The notes: a model not told the origin generated them from the sequence alone. DNA of 64,000 nt from Thermatribacter sp048814795 (GCA_048814795.1 CP184673.1:806001-870000); one strand, 5' to 3'; counted from the first letter of the stretch, positions 49,834-58,947 are shown. Translations and numbers: made by a program.

Positions 49834-50692
49834 TGCTGAACTGACAGGTGCAGGGCACCTGTCACCCTGAACTGACACGCACTTCGTGCGTGTCACCCTG
49901 AACTTGTTTCAGGGTCTCTCGTTTCTTCCCACCCTGCGTTTTAGTGCGACTCCTGAGATTCCGAAACAAAGAATAGACCCTGAACTGAATTCAGGGTGAC
50001 GAGAGCAAAGCCGTCGTCAGCCCGGAATGACAAAAAGCAGGAATGACAAATGATAAAAAAGAATATACCTCGCTGTGGGTTTCCTGCTCTTTTTATCCGT
50101 CACCCTGAACTTGTTTCAGGGTCTCAGTATTTCAGGGTCCCACTGTTTCAGCATCTCATTGTTTCAGGATCCCTTTCGTCTCGAGGTCTCCCAGCATCTC
50201 TTACTCGAAAAACTCTACACTCAAATCTCTCCAGCAGGGATTACTCTGATTAATAAGGTTAATCTTCCATTGACGATGCCAGTTTTTAAGCTGTTTTTCT
50301 CTTGCGATGGCTTCTTTTATGCTGGAAGTAACCTCATAGTAGACCAACTTCTTCAGGTTGTAGCGCTTTGCAAAACCCTCCACAAGGTCTCTCTGGTGTT
50401 CATACATTCTGCGCTGCAGGTTGTTGGTCACTCCAATGTAGAGAACCCGGTTGCTTTTGTTAGTGAGAATGTAAACATAGTACTCTCTCTGTCCAGACAT
50501 GGTTTTTACATTGTAGCAAACCCCAAGGAAGAGAGACTTTGAAAAAGAGCGAGATTCCGAAACAAGTTCGGAATGACGAAAAAGAAATGTGCCTTACTGT
50601 GGGTTTATCATTCAAGGTTCCGTGAATGTTTCAGGGTCCCACTGTTTCAGGGTCTCCACCCCAAAAACACCAAAAATAAAGATCCGACCCCC
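49834..50692. repeat. Mosaic hairpin repeat with GIY-YIG cargo, locus R4
   Basis: Contains CTGACAGGTGCA/GGGCACCTGTCA and CTGACACGCACTTCG/TGCGTGTCA hairpins in the same order as R2, CCTGAACTTGTTTCAGG modules, and the GIY-YIG gene with identical flanks (for example TACTCGAAAAACTCTACACT). The right end CACCAAAAATAAAGATCCGACCCC-like finishes near 50692, followed by CCGACGGCCC. No left terminal motif, so it is a 5'-truncated or rearranged copy. Confidence 0.85.
50201..50500 (-). CDS. GIY-YIG endonuclease, copy 2
   Basis: Same 99-residue protein as 33248-33547, with no amino-acid difference seen. The flanking non-coding DNA is also near-identical for tens of bases on each side; one difference seen is ACATTG versus ACTTTG upstream of the start. 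Two intact copies 17 kb apart argue for recent spread and continued function. Confidence 0.9.
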   Translation of the reverse strand: MSGQREYYVYILTNKSNRVLYIGVTNNLQRRMYEHQRDLVEGFAKRYNLKKLVYYEVTSSIKEAIAREKQLKNWHRQWKINLINQSNPCWRDLSVEFFE

Positions 50693-50711
50693 CGACGGCC
50701 CTTAATAATCT

Positions 50712-51425
50712 CTACCACCTGTCCCCAATCCAGTTTTTTGTTTTGCGAATCAAATCTTCGATAAATATCATGTCTTTTTCAGTTATCTCTTCTGCGTTAA
50801 GGTGCTGGGTTAGCCAGAGCCCGGAAGTTCTTATCTCTTGCTTTGGTGAATAATTGCCTAACCAGTTTGCTGATGGCTTGCATTTTGTGCACCTGGATAC
50901 AGTTCCAATAAGTTTGCTCTCAAGTCCTTTACTTCCCATTCTTTCGCTTTCGCTCTCGATAATTACGAACCTGAAATAAAATTTATCTCTAAGGATTTCT
51001 GTAATTTGCTTTTCAAGGGATTTTTCTTTTTCTATGTCCCTTAAATCTCCAAATTTAACCCTATTAGCTCGGCGCAAAAAGCTTATTTCCCAGATTTCTA
51101 AGTAAGGGTCGTTATTTTTATTTAGGAGGGCTCTGCCTATATTCTTTCTAAAAATACTCCTATCAGAGGGCTTTGGCTTGCTCTTGTCAAAGCTCATTTT
51201 TCTATCATTGATTAAGAAGTGCTCTGCTATGCGGTTCCTGAAGTTACTTCCCCTGTGTGTGCCTATGCGAACTATTCTTAACTTTTCTCCGCCATGCCCC
51301 CACATTTCTCCTTCCTGGTAAAAGAAGTAAATTCCGCGAAGGGGTAGTGATTCCAGCTTGAATGGATACCTGGTGAGAGGTAATTCTTCCAGTATTTCAT
51401 GAAGCCATTTGCATTTTGCGCTCAT
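50712..51425 (-). CDS. GIY-YIG-like protein of unknown role
   Basis: A 237-residue protein. The N-terminal third has RGIYFFYQEGEMWG...LRIVRIGTHRGSNFRNRIAEHF, compatible with a GIY-YIG nuclease core (G-I-Y, then R-I-G with a following Arg). The C-terminal part CTKCKPSANWLGNYSPKQEIRTSGLWLTQHL is conserved-looking. ATG 51425 (MSAKCKWL) with AGGTGA upstream is preferred over 51455. It sits between two mosaic repeats and near defence-type genes. A restriction or antiphage role is possible but unproven. Confidence 0.6.
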   Translation of the reverse strand: MSAKCKWLHEILEELPLTRYPFKLESLPLRGIYFFYQEGEMWGHGGEKLRIVRIGTHRGSNFRNRIAEHFLINDRKMSFDKSKPKPSDRSIFRKNIGRALLNKNNDPYLEIWEISFLRRANRVKFGDLRDIEKEKSLEKQITEILRDKFYFRFVIIESESERMGSKGLESKLIGTVSRCTKCKPSANWLGNYSPKQEIRTSGLWLTQHLNAEEITEKDMIFIEDLIRKTKNWIGDRW

Positions 51426-51537
51426 TCGGTCACCTGATTTCAGATAAATATGCAAAAGAGTTATGAGGACGAGGTCCTCATTTTGTATTTTCCTGCTTAC
51501 TCTATTAATTTTACCTCTTTCCTTGCAGAATTCCCTT

Positions 51538-52004
51538 TATCCCTCACCCTAAACTGACAAGCACTTTGTGCTTGCCATCCTGAATTTATTTCAGGATCTC
51601 CTCCGTTTCAAAATTCCATTTGTTATTTGTCACCCTGAACTTGTTTCAGCATCTCGCTTTTTTCACCCTACATATTGGCGCAACCCCCGAGATTCCGAAA
51701 CAAGTTCGGAATGACGGAGGAGCCTGTTTCAGGGTCTCTCGTTTCAGGGTCTCACTGTTTCCATGTTTTCTGCAATCTTCAGGGTTTCTCTATTACGTCA
51801 CCCTGAACTGACAGGTGAGGGCACCTGTCACCCTGAACTGACCGTGACCAGGGGTCACGGTCACCCTGAACTTGTTTCAGGGTCTCTCGTTTCTTCCCAC
51901 CCTGCGTTTTAGTGCGACTCCTGAGATTCCGAAACAAAGAATAGACCCTGAACTGAATTCAGGGTGACGAGAGCAAAGCCGTCGTCAGCCCGGAATGACG
52001 GGGT
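51538..52004. repeat. Mosaic hairpin repeat, locus R5
   Basis: Modules include CTGACAAGCACTTTG/TGCTTG, CTGACAGGTGAG/GGCACCTGTCA, CTGACCGTGACCAG/GGGTCACGGTCA and two ATTCCGAA-type hairpins. The final ~120 nt (CGTTTCTTCCCACCCTGCG onward) match locus R4. Neither terminal motif is present. Confidence 0.85.
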
Positions 52005-52025
52005 TTGTATCCAGCCTCTCTGGTT

Positions 52026-52472
52026 TCAAAATCCCGGTGTTTCTTTTCCCAACCTTAGGGAGCGGCCTATGTGTTGCAGAAAGAGGGCAAAATCTTCAAG
52101 GTTATCCTGCAGGATTTTATAAATGGTTTCGTTGTCCACATCCCAGTAGAGATGGGTTAAGCGGTTTCTGAGCCTGGCCATGGCTTTCAGGCGCAGGACA
52201 AGGTCCTCATCAAACAAACCTTCTTCTTTGAGCACTTCAAAAGTGTCGGCGTAGCTTTGAGGCACTCTAAAGCCATTGTAGGAGATAAGGTGGTTACAGA
52301 GGTCAACAGCTGCTTCAATGGCAATAATCAGGTTATACTTGGTGCTGTCTATTTTATCAGGATTTCTCAGGAAGTCCTGCCTGGGAAGCTGGCTGAGGGT
52401 TTTCAGGCGGTTTACTGCTTTGCGGATTTCCCCTATGAAGCGGGCTACCACATCAGGATTGAAGCGGAGCAT
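52026..52472 (-). CDS. hepT: HepT-family toxin (DUF86, HEPN ribonuclease)
   Basis: A 148-residue HEPN protein with the RX4HXY motif intact (MARLRNRLTHLYWDVD), the RNase centre of HepT toxins. Its gene follows and overlaps the MntA gene by 20 nt, the standard hepT/mntA arrangement. In the family MntA adds AMP to the Tyr of this motif and silences it. Confidence 0.92.
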   Translation of the reverse strand: MLRFNPDVVARFIGEIRKAVNRLKTLSQLPRQDFLRNPDKIDSTKYNLIIAIEAAVDLCNHLISYNGFRVPQSYADTFEVLKEEGLFDEDLVLRLKAMARLRNRLTHLYWDVDNETIYKILQDNLEDFALFLQHIGRSLRLGKETPGF

Positions 52473-52863
52473 CGGCGACTGCCTCGAGGTATTCTTTCAG
52501 GAGATATCGGAAGTCGAAGTATTCCCGCAGCGCCAGGCTTTCAAAGGCTGCTCTGCGGTCGGTGTCCCGATCCAGCACCAGGATTTTTCTGGTCAGCAGG
52601 TTGTAGACGAAACCCGGGGGAGCATGGTTGATAACCCGGATGTCGAAGGGAATGGGGAGTTTTCTCTCAAACTCTTCTGCAAGGAGCAATTCAAGCCGAA
52701 GAAAATCCACTTTTCGGGGGTCTTCGAGGTATAGTGCTATGTCGATGTCTCGATAGTTTTCCTGGTCCACGAAAGAGCCGAAGATGTAGGCAAAGAGAAT
52801 CTCCCTTTTTTCAGAAAGAACCTGTCTTATTGTGCTCACTATTTGTGCTTTTTCGCTGTTCAT
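52453..52863 (-). CDS. mntA: MntA-family antitoxin nucleotidyltransferase
   Basis: A 136-residue protein with the GSX10DXD motif (FGSFVDQENYRDIDIALY), characteristic of MntA AMP-transferases. It is the antitoxin of the overlapping HepT gene (type VII system). The long C-terminal helix region (FESLALREYFDFRYLLKEYLEAV) is usual. Confidence 0.92.
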   Translation of the reverse strand: MNSEKAQIVSTIRQVLSEKREILFAYIFGSFVDQENYRDIDIALYLEDPRKVDFLRLELLLAEEFERKLPIPFDIRVINHAPPGFVYNLLTRKILVLDRDTDRRAAFESLALREYFDFRYLLKEYLEAVADAPLQS

Positions 52864-52913
52864 ACTTTGATTATATCACAGCCGCTTATTCCTCTTTTTA
52901 CCGACCTTCCGCA

Positions 52914-53218
52914 AGACCCCGAACTGGTGAAGCCTGCGGCTATCACCATCCTGAATTTATTTCAGGATCCCCTGAACTGACGCACACAAAGTGTGCGTCA
53001 CCCTGAACTGACAGGTGCAGGGCACCTGTCACCCTGAACTTGTTTCAGGGTCCCACTGTTTCAGGGTCTCATTGTTTCAGGGTCTCAGTATTTCAGGATC
53101 TCCACCCCCAAAACACCAAAAGTAAAGATCCGACCCCCCGACGGCCCCAGTATTTCAGGATCTCCACCCCCAAAACACCAAAAGTAAAGATCCGACCCCC
53201 CGACGGCCCCAGTATTTC
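52914..53218. repeat. Mosaic hairpin repeat with duplicated right end, locus R6
   Basis: Hairpins CTGACGCACACAAAG/TGTGCGTCA and CTGACAGGTGCA/GGGCACCTGTCA, CCTGAACTTGTTTCAGG modules, then the right end AAAGATCCGACCCC plus CCGACGGCCCC occurs twice in tandem, ~65 bp apart (near 53140 and 53205). The second copy abuts the broken SIR2 gene at 53219. Confidence 0.85.
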
Positions 53219-54101
53219 ATTATATATGCTGATGGATTGCAAGCTAAATATGGAGAGCCTTTAAACATAGAGAGATTAGTCAATACTTTAAATGAATTAG
53301 AAAAAAGAAGAGCATCCTATATTTCCATTTATAGGAAGTTGGAATTCCAAAGTGATTGAATTGTGTGGACATGATTTTGAAAAAATAAAGAAATTGAAGA
53401 GAAAAATAATTAAAAAACTAAGAAAGTGGGTTACTCTGGAAGACTATTCAAAAGCAAGTTATTACAAGTATACTATTAAATTCTCGAGACAATTGCAATT
53501 CCCTTTACGACTATTTTCTTTAAATTATGATTTATGTTTAGAAAAAAATAGCGAAAATTGTCATATCGAGCTTGGCTTTGATAAGAATGGAAGATGGCAG
53601 TGGCAACGGTTTGAAAAGAATGAGAATATACCTGTAAACATTTATCTTTATAAAATGCATGGGTCAATTAATTGGGAGAGAAAAGACGGATTTTTAACAT
53701 ATTCTGATGAGGCGAGCCAAATTAGAGAACCTGATTTAATTTTTGGGACAAGCTATAAATTGCAGTATGTGGACCCATATTTGTTTTTTGCTTATGAGTT
53801 TAGAAAGTATTCCTTAGAGGCACGTTTAATGATTACAATTGGCTATGGGTACGGAGATGAACATATCAATGGAATTATAGGACAGGCACTCAGACATAAA
53901 AAAGATATGAAAGTGATAGCAAATATTTATAATGCTGGAGATGGGGATGAAATTAAAGAAAACATCTTGAAGAAAATTGGCGTTAAGAACCCATCTCAAT
54001 TAGTCGTAAGGAATATGAAAGCATCAGATTTTTTGAAATCAGAACTGAATCTGAAAAGATTAGTGGAATATTTACCCCAGGAAACGCCGTTTGATAAATA
54101 G
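53219..54101 (+). pseudogene. SIR2-like protein, 5'-truncated and frameshifted
   Basis: From 53219 one frame reads YADGLQAKYGEPLNIERLVNTLNELEKRRA and stops at ~53360. The next frame opens at 53352 (VIELCGHDFEK) and gives 249 residues with SIR2_2 motifs FSLNYDLCLE, YKMHGSINW and ITIGYGYGDEHINGII. The N-terminal nucleotide-binding GAGxS segment is missing: the mosaic repeat begins exactly where the gene breaks off. The DNA is markedly AT-rich against its surroundings, a sign of transfer. Probably the remnant of a SIR2-type defence NADase. Confidence 0.75.
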
Positions 54102-54129
54102 GAATGTATCTCAGCAGAGAGAAAAGAAT

Positions 54130-55539
54130 ATGGTTTTAAAACAACCTGAATCACAAACAACCGAATACAAATCCTCCTGGCGGGATGAGTATCTTAAGAT
54201 AATCTGTGCTTTTGCTAATACTGATGGAGGAGAACTGATAATCGGGGTAGATGACAGATATAAGGTTATAGGAGTTAGTAATGCCAGAAGACTATCAGAA
54301 GATTTACCAAATAAGATAAGAAGCAAACTTGGGATAATTCCTTCAGTTAATGTAGAAACAGAAAATGGGAAGGAGATTATTTGTATTAAGGTTTCTCCTT
54401 TTTCTGTTCCTGTCTCATATGATGGTAAATATTATGTTAGAAGTGGCAGCACCACTCAGGAAGTGAAAGGTAACGAATTAATGCAATTCCTGCTAAAGAA
54501 GACCGGCAGGACATGGGATAGCCTCACTTGTAAAGCTAATTTTTCTGATATAGAAACTTCTGCTGTAGAAGATTTCAAAAGTCTTGCTAAAGACAGAATA
54601 CCGAGTATCTCCAAGCTGGATTCTATAGAGAAAATTTTTGTCAATCTGAAACTCATTGCTGATAATGAAGAGATGACAAATGCGGGTGTTTTACTTTTTG
54701 GAGAAAACCCTCAGAAATTTTTTATCTCAGCAAAAACAAGGGTTGGAAGATTTAAAACATCTACTACAGACGCTATTGATACTGTAATAGCAGAAGGAAA
54801 CCTTTTTAAACAATTAGAAAAAGTTTTAGAGGCGATAAAGAAACATCTGAATTTAAAATTTGAGATAAAAGACATACAGCGGCAAGATGTGTGGGACTAC
54901 CCAATAGAGGCAATAAGAGAGGCAGTAATTAATGCCCTTATCCACAAAGATTATTTAAGCACAGCAGAGATTCAAATCAGGATATATGATGACAAGATAT
55001 GGATATGGAATCCTGGTAAATTGCCTCCCCAGCTTACTATAGAGGACTTAAAAAGAGAACATTCCTCATATCCAAGAAATCCTTTAATAGCAAATGTTTT
55101 CTATCTTGCTGGATTTGTTGAGAAGTGGGGATCAGGCACAAGAAGAATTGTAGATTTGTGCAAGGCACAGGGATTGCCTGAGCCAGAATATAAAGAAGAA
55201 CAGGGAGGATTTAGTGTCTGGTTTTACAAGGATATTTATACAGAAGATAATTTAAGAAAGATGGGATTAAATGAGAGACAGATTAAGGCTGTGATGTATG
55301 TGAAAGAAAAGGGAAAGATTACGAATAAAGAATATCAAACCATCTGTAATGTTAAGAAAAGACAGGGTACAAATGATTTGCTTGAACTGGAGAGAAAAGA
55401 GATATTTAAAAGGATTGGTACAACAGGCAGAGGTACGTATTACATCTTAATGGAGCATCAAAGGGGCAAAAGGGGCATTAATGGGGTATCAAAGGGGCAC
55501 CAAAGGGCTCAAAGGGATACCGGAAGAAGTGAGAAATAA
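54130..55539 (+). CDS. AlbA_2/Schlafen-type ATP-binding protein
   Basis: A 469-residue protein: AlbA_2 domain (~1-125; ESQTTEYKSSWRDEYLKIICAFANTDGGELIIGVDD), a GHKL-like ATPase segment (HATPase_c_4; YPIEAIREAVINALIHKDYL...IRIYDDKIWIWNPGKLP...FVEKWGSGTRRIV) and a C-terminal winged helix (LNERQIKAVMYVKEKGKITNKEYQTICNV). The last 25 residues are an imperfect repeat (HQRGKRGINGVSKGHQRAQR). ATG 54130 is preferred to 54091. AT-rich like the SIR2 remnant before it. Transcriptional regulator or defence accessory. Confidence 0.82.
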   Translation: MVLKQPESQTTEYKSSWRDEYLKIICAFANTDGGELIIGVDDRYKVIGVSNARRLSEDLPNKIRSKLGIIPSVNVETENGKEIICIKVSPFSVPVSYDGKYYVRSGSTTQEVKGNELMQFLLKKTGRTWDSLTCKANFSDIETSAVEDFKSLAKDRIPSISKLDSIEKIFVNLKLIADNEEMTNAGVLLFGENPQKFFISAKTRVGRFKTSTTDAIDTVIAEGNLFKQLEKVLEAIKKHLNLKFEIKDIQRQDVWDYPIEAIREAVINALIHKDYLSTAEIQIRIYDDKIWIWNPGKLPPQLTIEDLKREHSSYPRNPLIANVFYLAGFVEKWGSGTRRIVDLCKAQGLPEPEYKEEQGGFSVWFYKDIYTEDNLRKMGLNERQIKAVMYVKEKGKITNKEYQTICNVKKRQGTNDLLELERKEIFKRIGTTGRGTYYILMEHQRGKRGINGVSKGHQRAQRDTGRSEK

Positions 55540-55904
55540 CTATGATTAAAGTTTTTTGCAAGATATTATGGAGAGCGTAAACCCTCATCTGTTATCCCTT
55601 ATGGTTGGAGCTCCTTTGAGTTGGAAATTTCCTCGAGAAATAAACAATTATGAGATTTCCAAAAGACCGGTTGAGAACGCTATCAAGGTGTTATGAGAAT
55701 GCTACGAAGATTTTACAAATTTTGAGAATGGGGAAAAGTTGGATGTCAATCAGGAAAGGAAAATATTTGAGTGGTATAAAGTAATGGTTTAGATTTAGAA
55801 GAAGTTAAGATGCAAAGGTTAGATAGACGAAACAGAAAAATATGCAATTTTTTGCTTGTTGGGCATTATTCTAAATATAAAGATAAAATTCCTGAGTACA
55901 GGTT
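55540..55904. other. AT-rich stretch with no intact gene
   Basis: Short coding-like pieces (for example a segment reading ENATKILQIL-type codons near 55690-55760) are interrupted by stops. Nothing can be named. It is probably decayed DNA of the same AT-rich import as the SIR2/AlbA pair. Confidence 0.4.
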
Positions 55905-56150
55905 TTATTCCTATTTCAGGATCTCCCTTTGTTTCAATACTCTCTTTTGCCCATCATGCTAAACTGATGGGTGCCTTTTGCGCCCCTCACCCTGAACTGA
56001 CGGGCGTCCTGCGCGCCCGTCACCCTGAACTGACCGTGACCAGGGGTCACGGTCACCCTGAACTTGTTTCAGGGTCTCACTGTTTCAGCATCTCCACCCC
56101 AAAAACACCAAAAATAAAGATCCGACCCCCTGACGGCCCTGACCCCCCGA
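55905..56150. repeat. Mosaic hairpin repeat, locus R7
   Basis: Hairpins CTGATGGGTGCC/GCGCCCCTCA-like, CTGACGGGCGTCCTG/CGCGCCCGTCA and CTGACCGTGACCAG/GGTCACGGTCA, one CCTGAACTTGTTTCAGG module and a right end AAAGATCCGACCCC followed by CTGACGGCCCTGACCCCCCGACGG, a variant double tail. Confidence 0.85.
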
Positions 56151-56270
56151 CGGCTCCGAATTTTCGTTCAGAATATTTTTAGAGAGTTAACAAATCTTAA
56201 CATTTTTTTTATATTTCCTTCATTTTCGCATGCTACTTTGAAGGCAACTTTAAGGAAAGGAGTTGGTAGA

Positions 56271-57299
56271 GTGTTCCGAAAACTGTGGTTGTTTCTGGTA
56301 TTTACGGTGCTTCTCTCGCTTGTGGCAGTGTCTTTAGCCTGGGGTTTCGGGCAGGTGAAGTTTGCGGTGATTTCCGATCCCCACATGAGTCTTCCTGCTG
56401 CAAACACCAGGGACTCTGTGAAAATGGAGGACTCGTCGGTGGCGCTCTTCAAAGAAGCCGTGGACGGTGTGAACGCCATTCCCGATCTCGATTTTGTGAT
56501 TTTAGCTGGGGATCTCACCAAGGATGCGGAACCCTGGAACGTGGATTTACTGCGGGAGATGCTCGAGGAAATCCGGGTGCCCACCTACGCGATTCTGGGA
56601 AACCACGAAGTGAGCCCCATCCCTCCCAAGGATAAGGAAGCACCCTTAGCGGCGCTCATCGGGAGTTCCAAGTACAACACGGTCTTTGCACTGCAGGGTT
56701 TTGGGTTCGAGGGTGCGCAGAGTTACTGGACTGCCGAACCGGTTCCCAGTCTTTTGCTGGTGGGGCTTGATACCACCAAGGTGGGAAGCTGGGGCGGCAA
56801 GGTCTCTCCGGCGCAACTGCGGTGGTTAGAGAACGTCCTTTCCACCAATCGGGATAAACTCACCATTGTGGTGGGGCATCACCTGCTTGTCCCCTTCCGG
56901 GAGGAAGAAAAGAAGCCCGACTGGAAGAATTTCTATCTCGATAACGCCGAGGAACTCATGGCGCTTTTCGAAAATTATCCTCAGGTATCCTTTTATCTCT
57001 GTGGGCATCGCCATGTGAGCACCATCCCGGTGGAGAAAAACGGTATCTGGTACATCGAGAACGCTTCCACCGTTACCTACCCCATGTCCTACACCGTGTA
57101 TACCCTAACGCCACAGAGGCTCGAATACGAAGTGGTGCGCCTCAAAGCCACCCCGGAGATCTGGGAGGTAGCCAAAAAGACCATAGCAGAAGATCCGTTC
57201 TGGAAACCCACTGAAAATGCCAGCGCCGAGGAAACCCTGGCGTATTTGGAAGCGGCGGATTTTGTGAAGTTTAGTATGCCGGTTCGGTTTCAAAAATAA
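56271..57299 (+). CDS. Exported calcineurin-like metallophosphoesterase
   Basis: A 342-residue protein with a signal peptide (FRKLWLFLVFTVLLSLVAVSLAWG). The metal-binding set is complete: SDPHM (DxH), LAGDLTKD (GD), LGNHE (GNHE), VVGHHLL (GH) and CGHRHVS (GHxH). It is a two-metal phosphatase outside the cytoplasm. I choose GTG 56271 with AGGAAAGGAG ~9 nt upstream. It pairs with the alkaline phosphatase 18 nt downstream, so the two form a phosphate-scavenging operon. Confidence 0.9.
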   Translation: MFRKLWLFLVFTVLLSLVAVSLAWGFGQVKFAVISDPHMSLPAANTRDSVKMEDSSVALFKEAVDGVNAIPDLDFVILAGDLTKDAEPWNVDLLREMLEEIRVPTYAILGNHEVSPIPPKDKEAPLAALIGSSKYNTVFALQGFGFEGAQSYWTAEPVPSLLLVGLDTTKVGSWGGKVSPAQLRWLENVLSTNRDKLTIVVGHHLLVPFREEEKKPDWKNFYLDNAEELMALFENYPQVSFYLCGHRHVSTIPVEKNGIWYIENASTVTYPMSYTVYTLTPQRLEYEVVRLKATPEIWEVAKKTIAEDPFWKPTENASAEETLAYLEAADFVKFSMPVRFQK

Positions 57300-57317
57300 G
57301 AAAGGAGGTTTACAGGA

Positions 57318-58853
57318 ATGATTTCTCGGTTTCGGTATCTGGTTCTTCTGGTTGTGTTCATGGCCATGTTTTTAGGCAGTGTAGCCTTTGCGGCCGGAGC
57401 GAAATACGTGTTCCTCTTCATCGGTGATGGGATGGGTCTTTCTTCCGTCCACGCTACTGAGCTCTACCTCTACGATTTGAAGCGGGGCGAAAAGGATGCT
57501 CCTGGTGCGGAGCGGATTTCCTTCACCAGATTCCCGGTAGTAGGCCTCATGAGTACCTTCGATGCCGGGCGTTACATCACCGACTCAGCTTCAGCGATCA
57601 CCGCTATGATGAGCGGGCGGAAGACCTTAAACGGTGTTCTCAATATGGATGTGAGTAAAGCCGAGAAGTTTGTCACCCTGGTTGAAGAGGCGCAGAAAGC
57701 CGGAATGAAGATCGGAGACCTGAGCACCGTATCCCTCGACCATGCCACCCCGGCAGGTCTGTATGCCCAAAACCCCTCCCGGAATAATTACTACGACATC
57801 GCTCTGGAATTAGCAAAGAGCGGTTTTAACTACTTCGCCGGCGGTGGTTTCCGTCAGCCCACCGGAAAAGAAAAGGATAAGGAGAGCATCTTCGATATCC
57901 TCAAAAAAGAGGGCTACACCGTAATTCAGAACCGCAGCGACTTCGAAAAGCTTGCCGTCCCCGCCGATAAGGTGGTGGTGATCAACCCGGTTCTTGATGC
58001 CGGGGCTGCTATGCCCTACGCTATGGACCGCGGTGCTGAGGAGTTCTCTCTGGCCGAGCTCACCCGCAAGGGCATTGAGCTCCTCGATAACCCCAAGGGG
58101 TTCTTCATGATGGTGGAAGGCGGGAAAATTGACTGGGCCTGCCACGCCAACGACCTCAGAGCAGCTATCGGTGATATTCTCGACTTCGAGCAGGCGGTGG
58201 CTGAAGCGGTGAAGTTCTACGAGAAGCACCCCGAAGAAACTCTGATTGTGGTGACCGCCGACCACGGAAACGGGGGTTTGAGTTTGGGCTATGCGCTCAC
58301 CGGATACAACCTCTACCCCCACAGGCTTGACTACCAGAAAGTTTCCTATGAGGTTTTCGAGAAGAAGGTGAAGGAGTACTTCGAGAAAACCCCGGCTGCC
58401 GAACAAAGTCTCAAGAACTTCTGGCCGGTAATCCAGGAGAACTTCGGGCTTATGTGGCTTTCGGCGGAAGAAAAAGCGCAGCTCGAAGAAGCTGCTAAGG
58501 AGAACGCTGAAGCTCAAGAGAAACTGGCCATGGCTCTCTCCGATTACGAGCTCGAGCGACTCGAGAAAGCTTTCCAGGCGAGCATGGCTATTGCACGAGG
58601 TGAAAAGATAGGGGGCGATGAAGCCAGAGTGCTCTACGGTGGCTACGATCCCCTCACTGTAACCCTCACCCACATTCTGAATGAAAAAGCCGGTTTTGCC
58701 TGGACTACCTACTCCCACACCGCCGAGCCCGTTCCGGTCTTTGCTCTGGGTGTTAAGGCGGAGCTCTTCGATGGCTACTACGACAATACCGAGCTCTACG
58801 GGAAGTTCAGAGAAGCCCTGGGGCTTGCAGTGGAAACCACAAAAGCCTATTAG
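57318..58853 (+). CDS. phoA: Alkaline phosphatase
   Basis: A 511-residue exported phosphomonoesterase (signal peptide to ~VAFAAG). Active-site elements: LFIGDGMG (metal Asp), ITDSASAITAMMSG (Ser nucleophile), MVEGGKIDWACHAND, VVTADHGNGG and YSHTAEPVPVFA (His). A helical insertion (~345-440, rich in Glu/Ala/Lys) lies between the last two motifs. AAAGGAGG precedes ATG 57318. A strong terminator follows. Pho regulation likely but no Pho box is identified. Confidence 0.93.
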   Translation: MISRFRYLVLLVVFMAMFLGSVAFAAGAKYVFLFIGDGMGLSSVHATELYLYDLKRGEKDAPGAERISFTRFPVVGLMSTFDAGRYITDSASAITAMMSGRKTLNGVLNMDVSKAEKFVTLVEEAQKAGMKIGDLSTVSLDHATPAGLYAQNPSRNNYYDIALELAKSGFNYFAGGGFRQPTGKEKDKESIFDILKKEGYTVIQNRSDFEKLAVPADKVVVINPVLDAGAAMPYAMDRGAEEFSLAELTRKGIELLDNPKGFFMMVEGGKIDWACHANDLRAAIGDILDFEQAVAEAVKFYEKHPEETLIVVTADHGNGGLSLGYALTGYNLYPHRLDYQKVSYEVFEKKVKEYFEKTPAAEQSLKNFWPVIQENFGLMWLSAEEKAQLEEAAKENAEAQEKLAMALSDYELERLEKAFQASMAIARGEKIGGDEARVLYGGYDPLTVTLTHILNEKAGFAWTTYSHTAEPVPVFALGVKAELFDGYYDNTELYGKFREALGLAVETTKAY

Positions 58854-58888
58854 TGAGAGAGGGAAGAGCGGATCCCTCCCTACCCCCT

Positions 58889-58926
58889 CCGGACTCCCCT
58901 CTTGCGGGGGGTCCGGCATCCTTTTA
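58889..58926 (+). terminator. Rho-independent terminator of the phosphatase operon
   Basis: CCGGAC (58889-58894) pairs with GTCCGG (58911-58916), with an inner CCCC/GGGG extension, and is followed by CATCCTTTT. Confidence 0.8.
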
Positions 58927-58947
58927 GAAAAGAGAGGAAGAAAGAAA

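Noticed and set aside
57810..58919. A 369-codon minus-strand frame opposite the alkaline phosphatase.
   Set aside because: The phosphatase has all active-site motifs and good codon use; the antisense frame has none.
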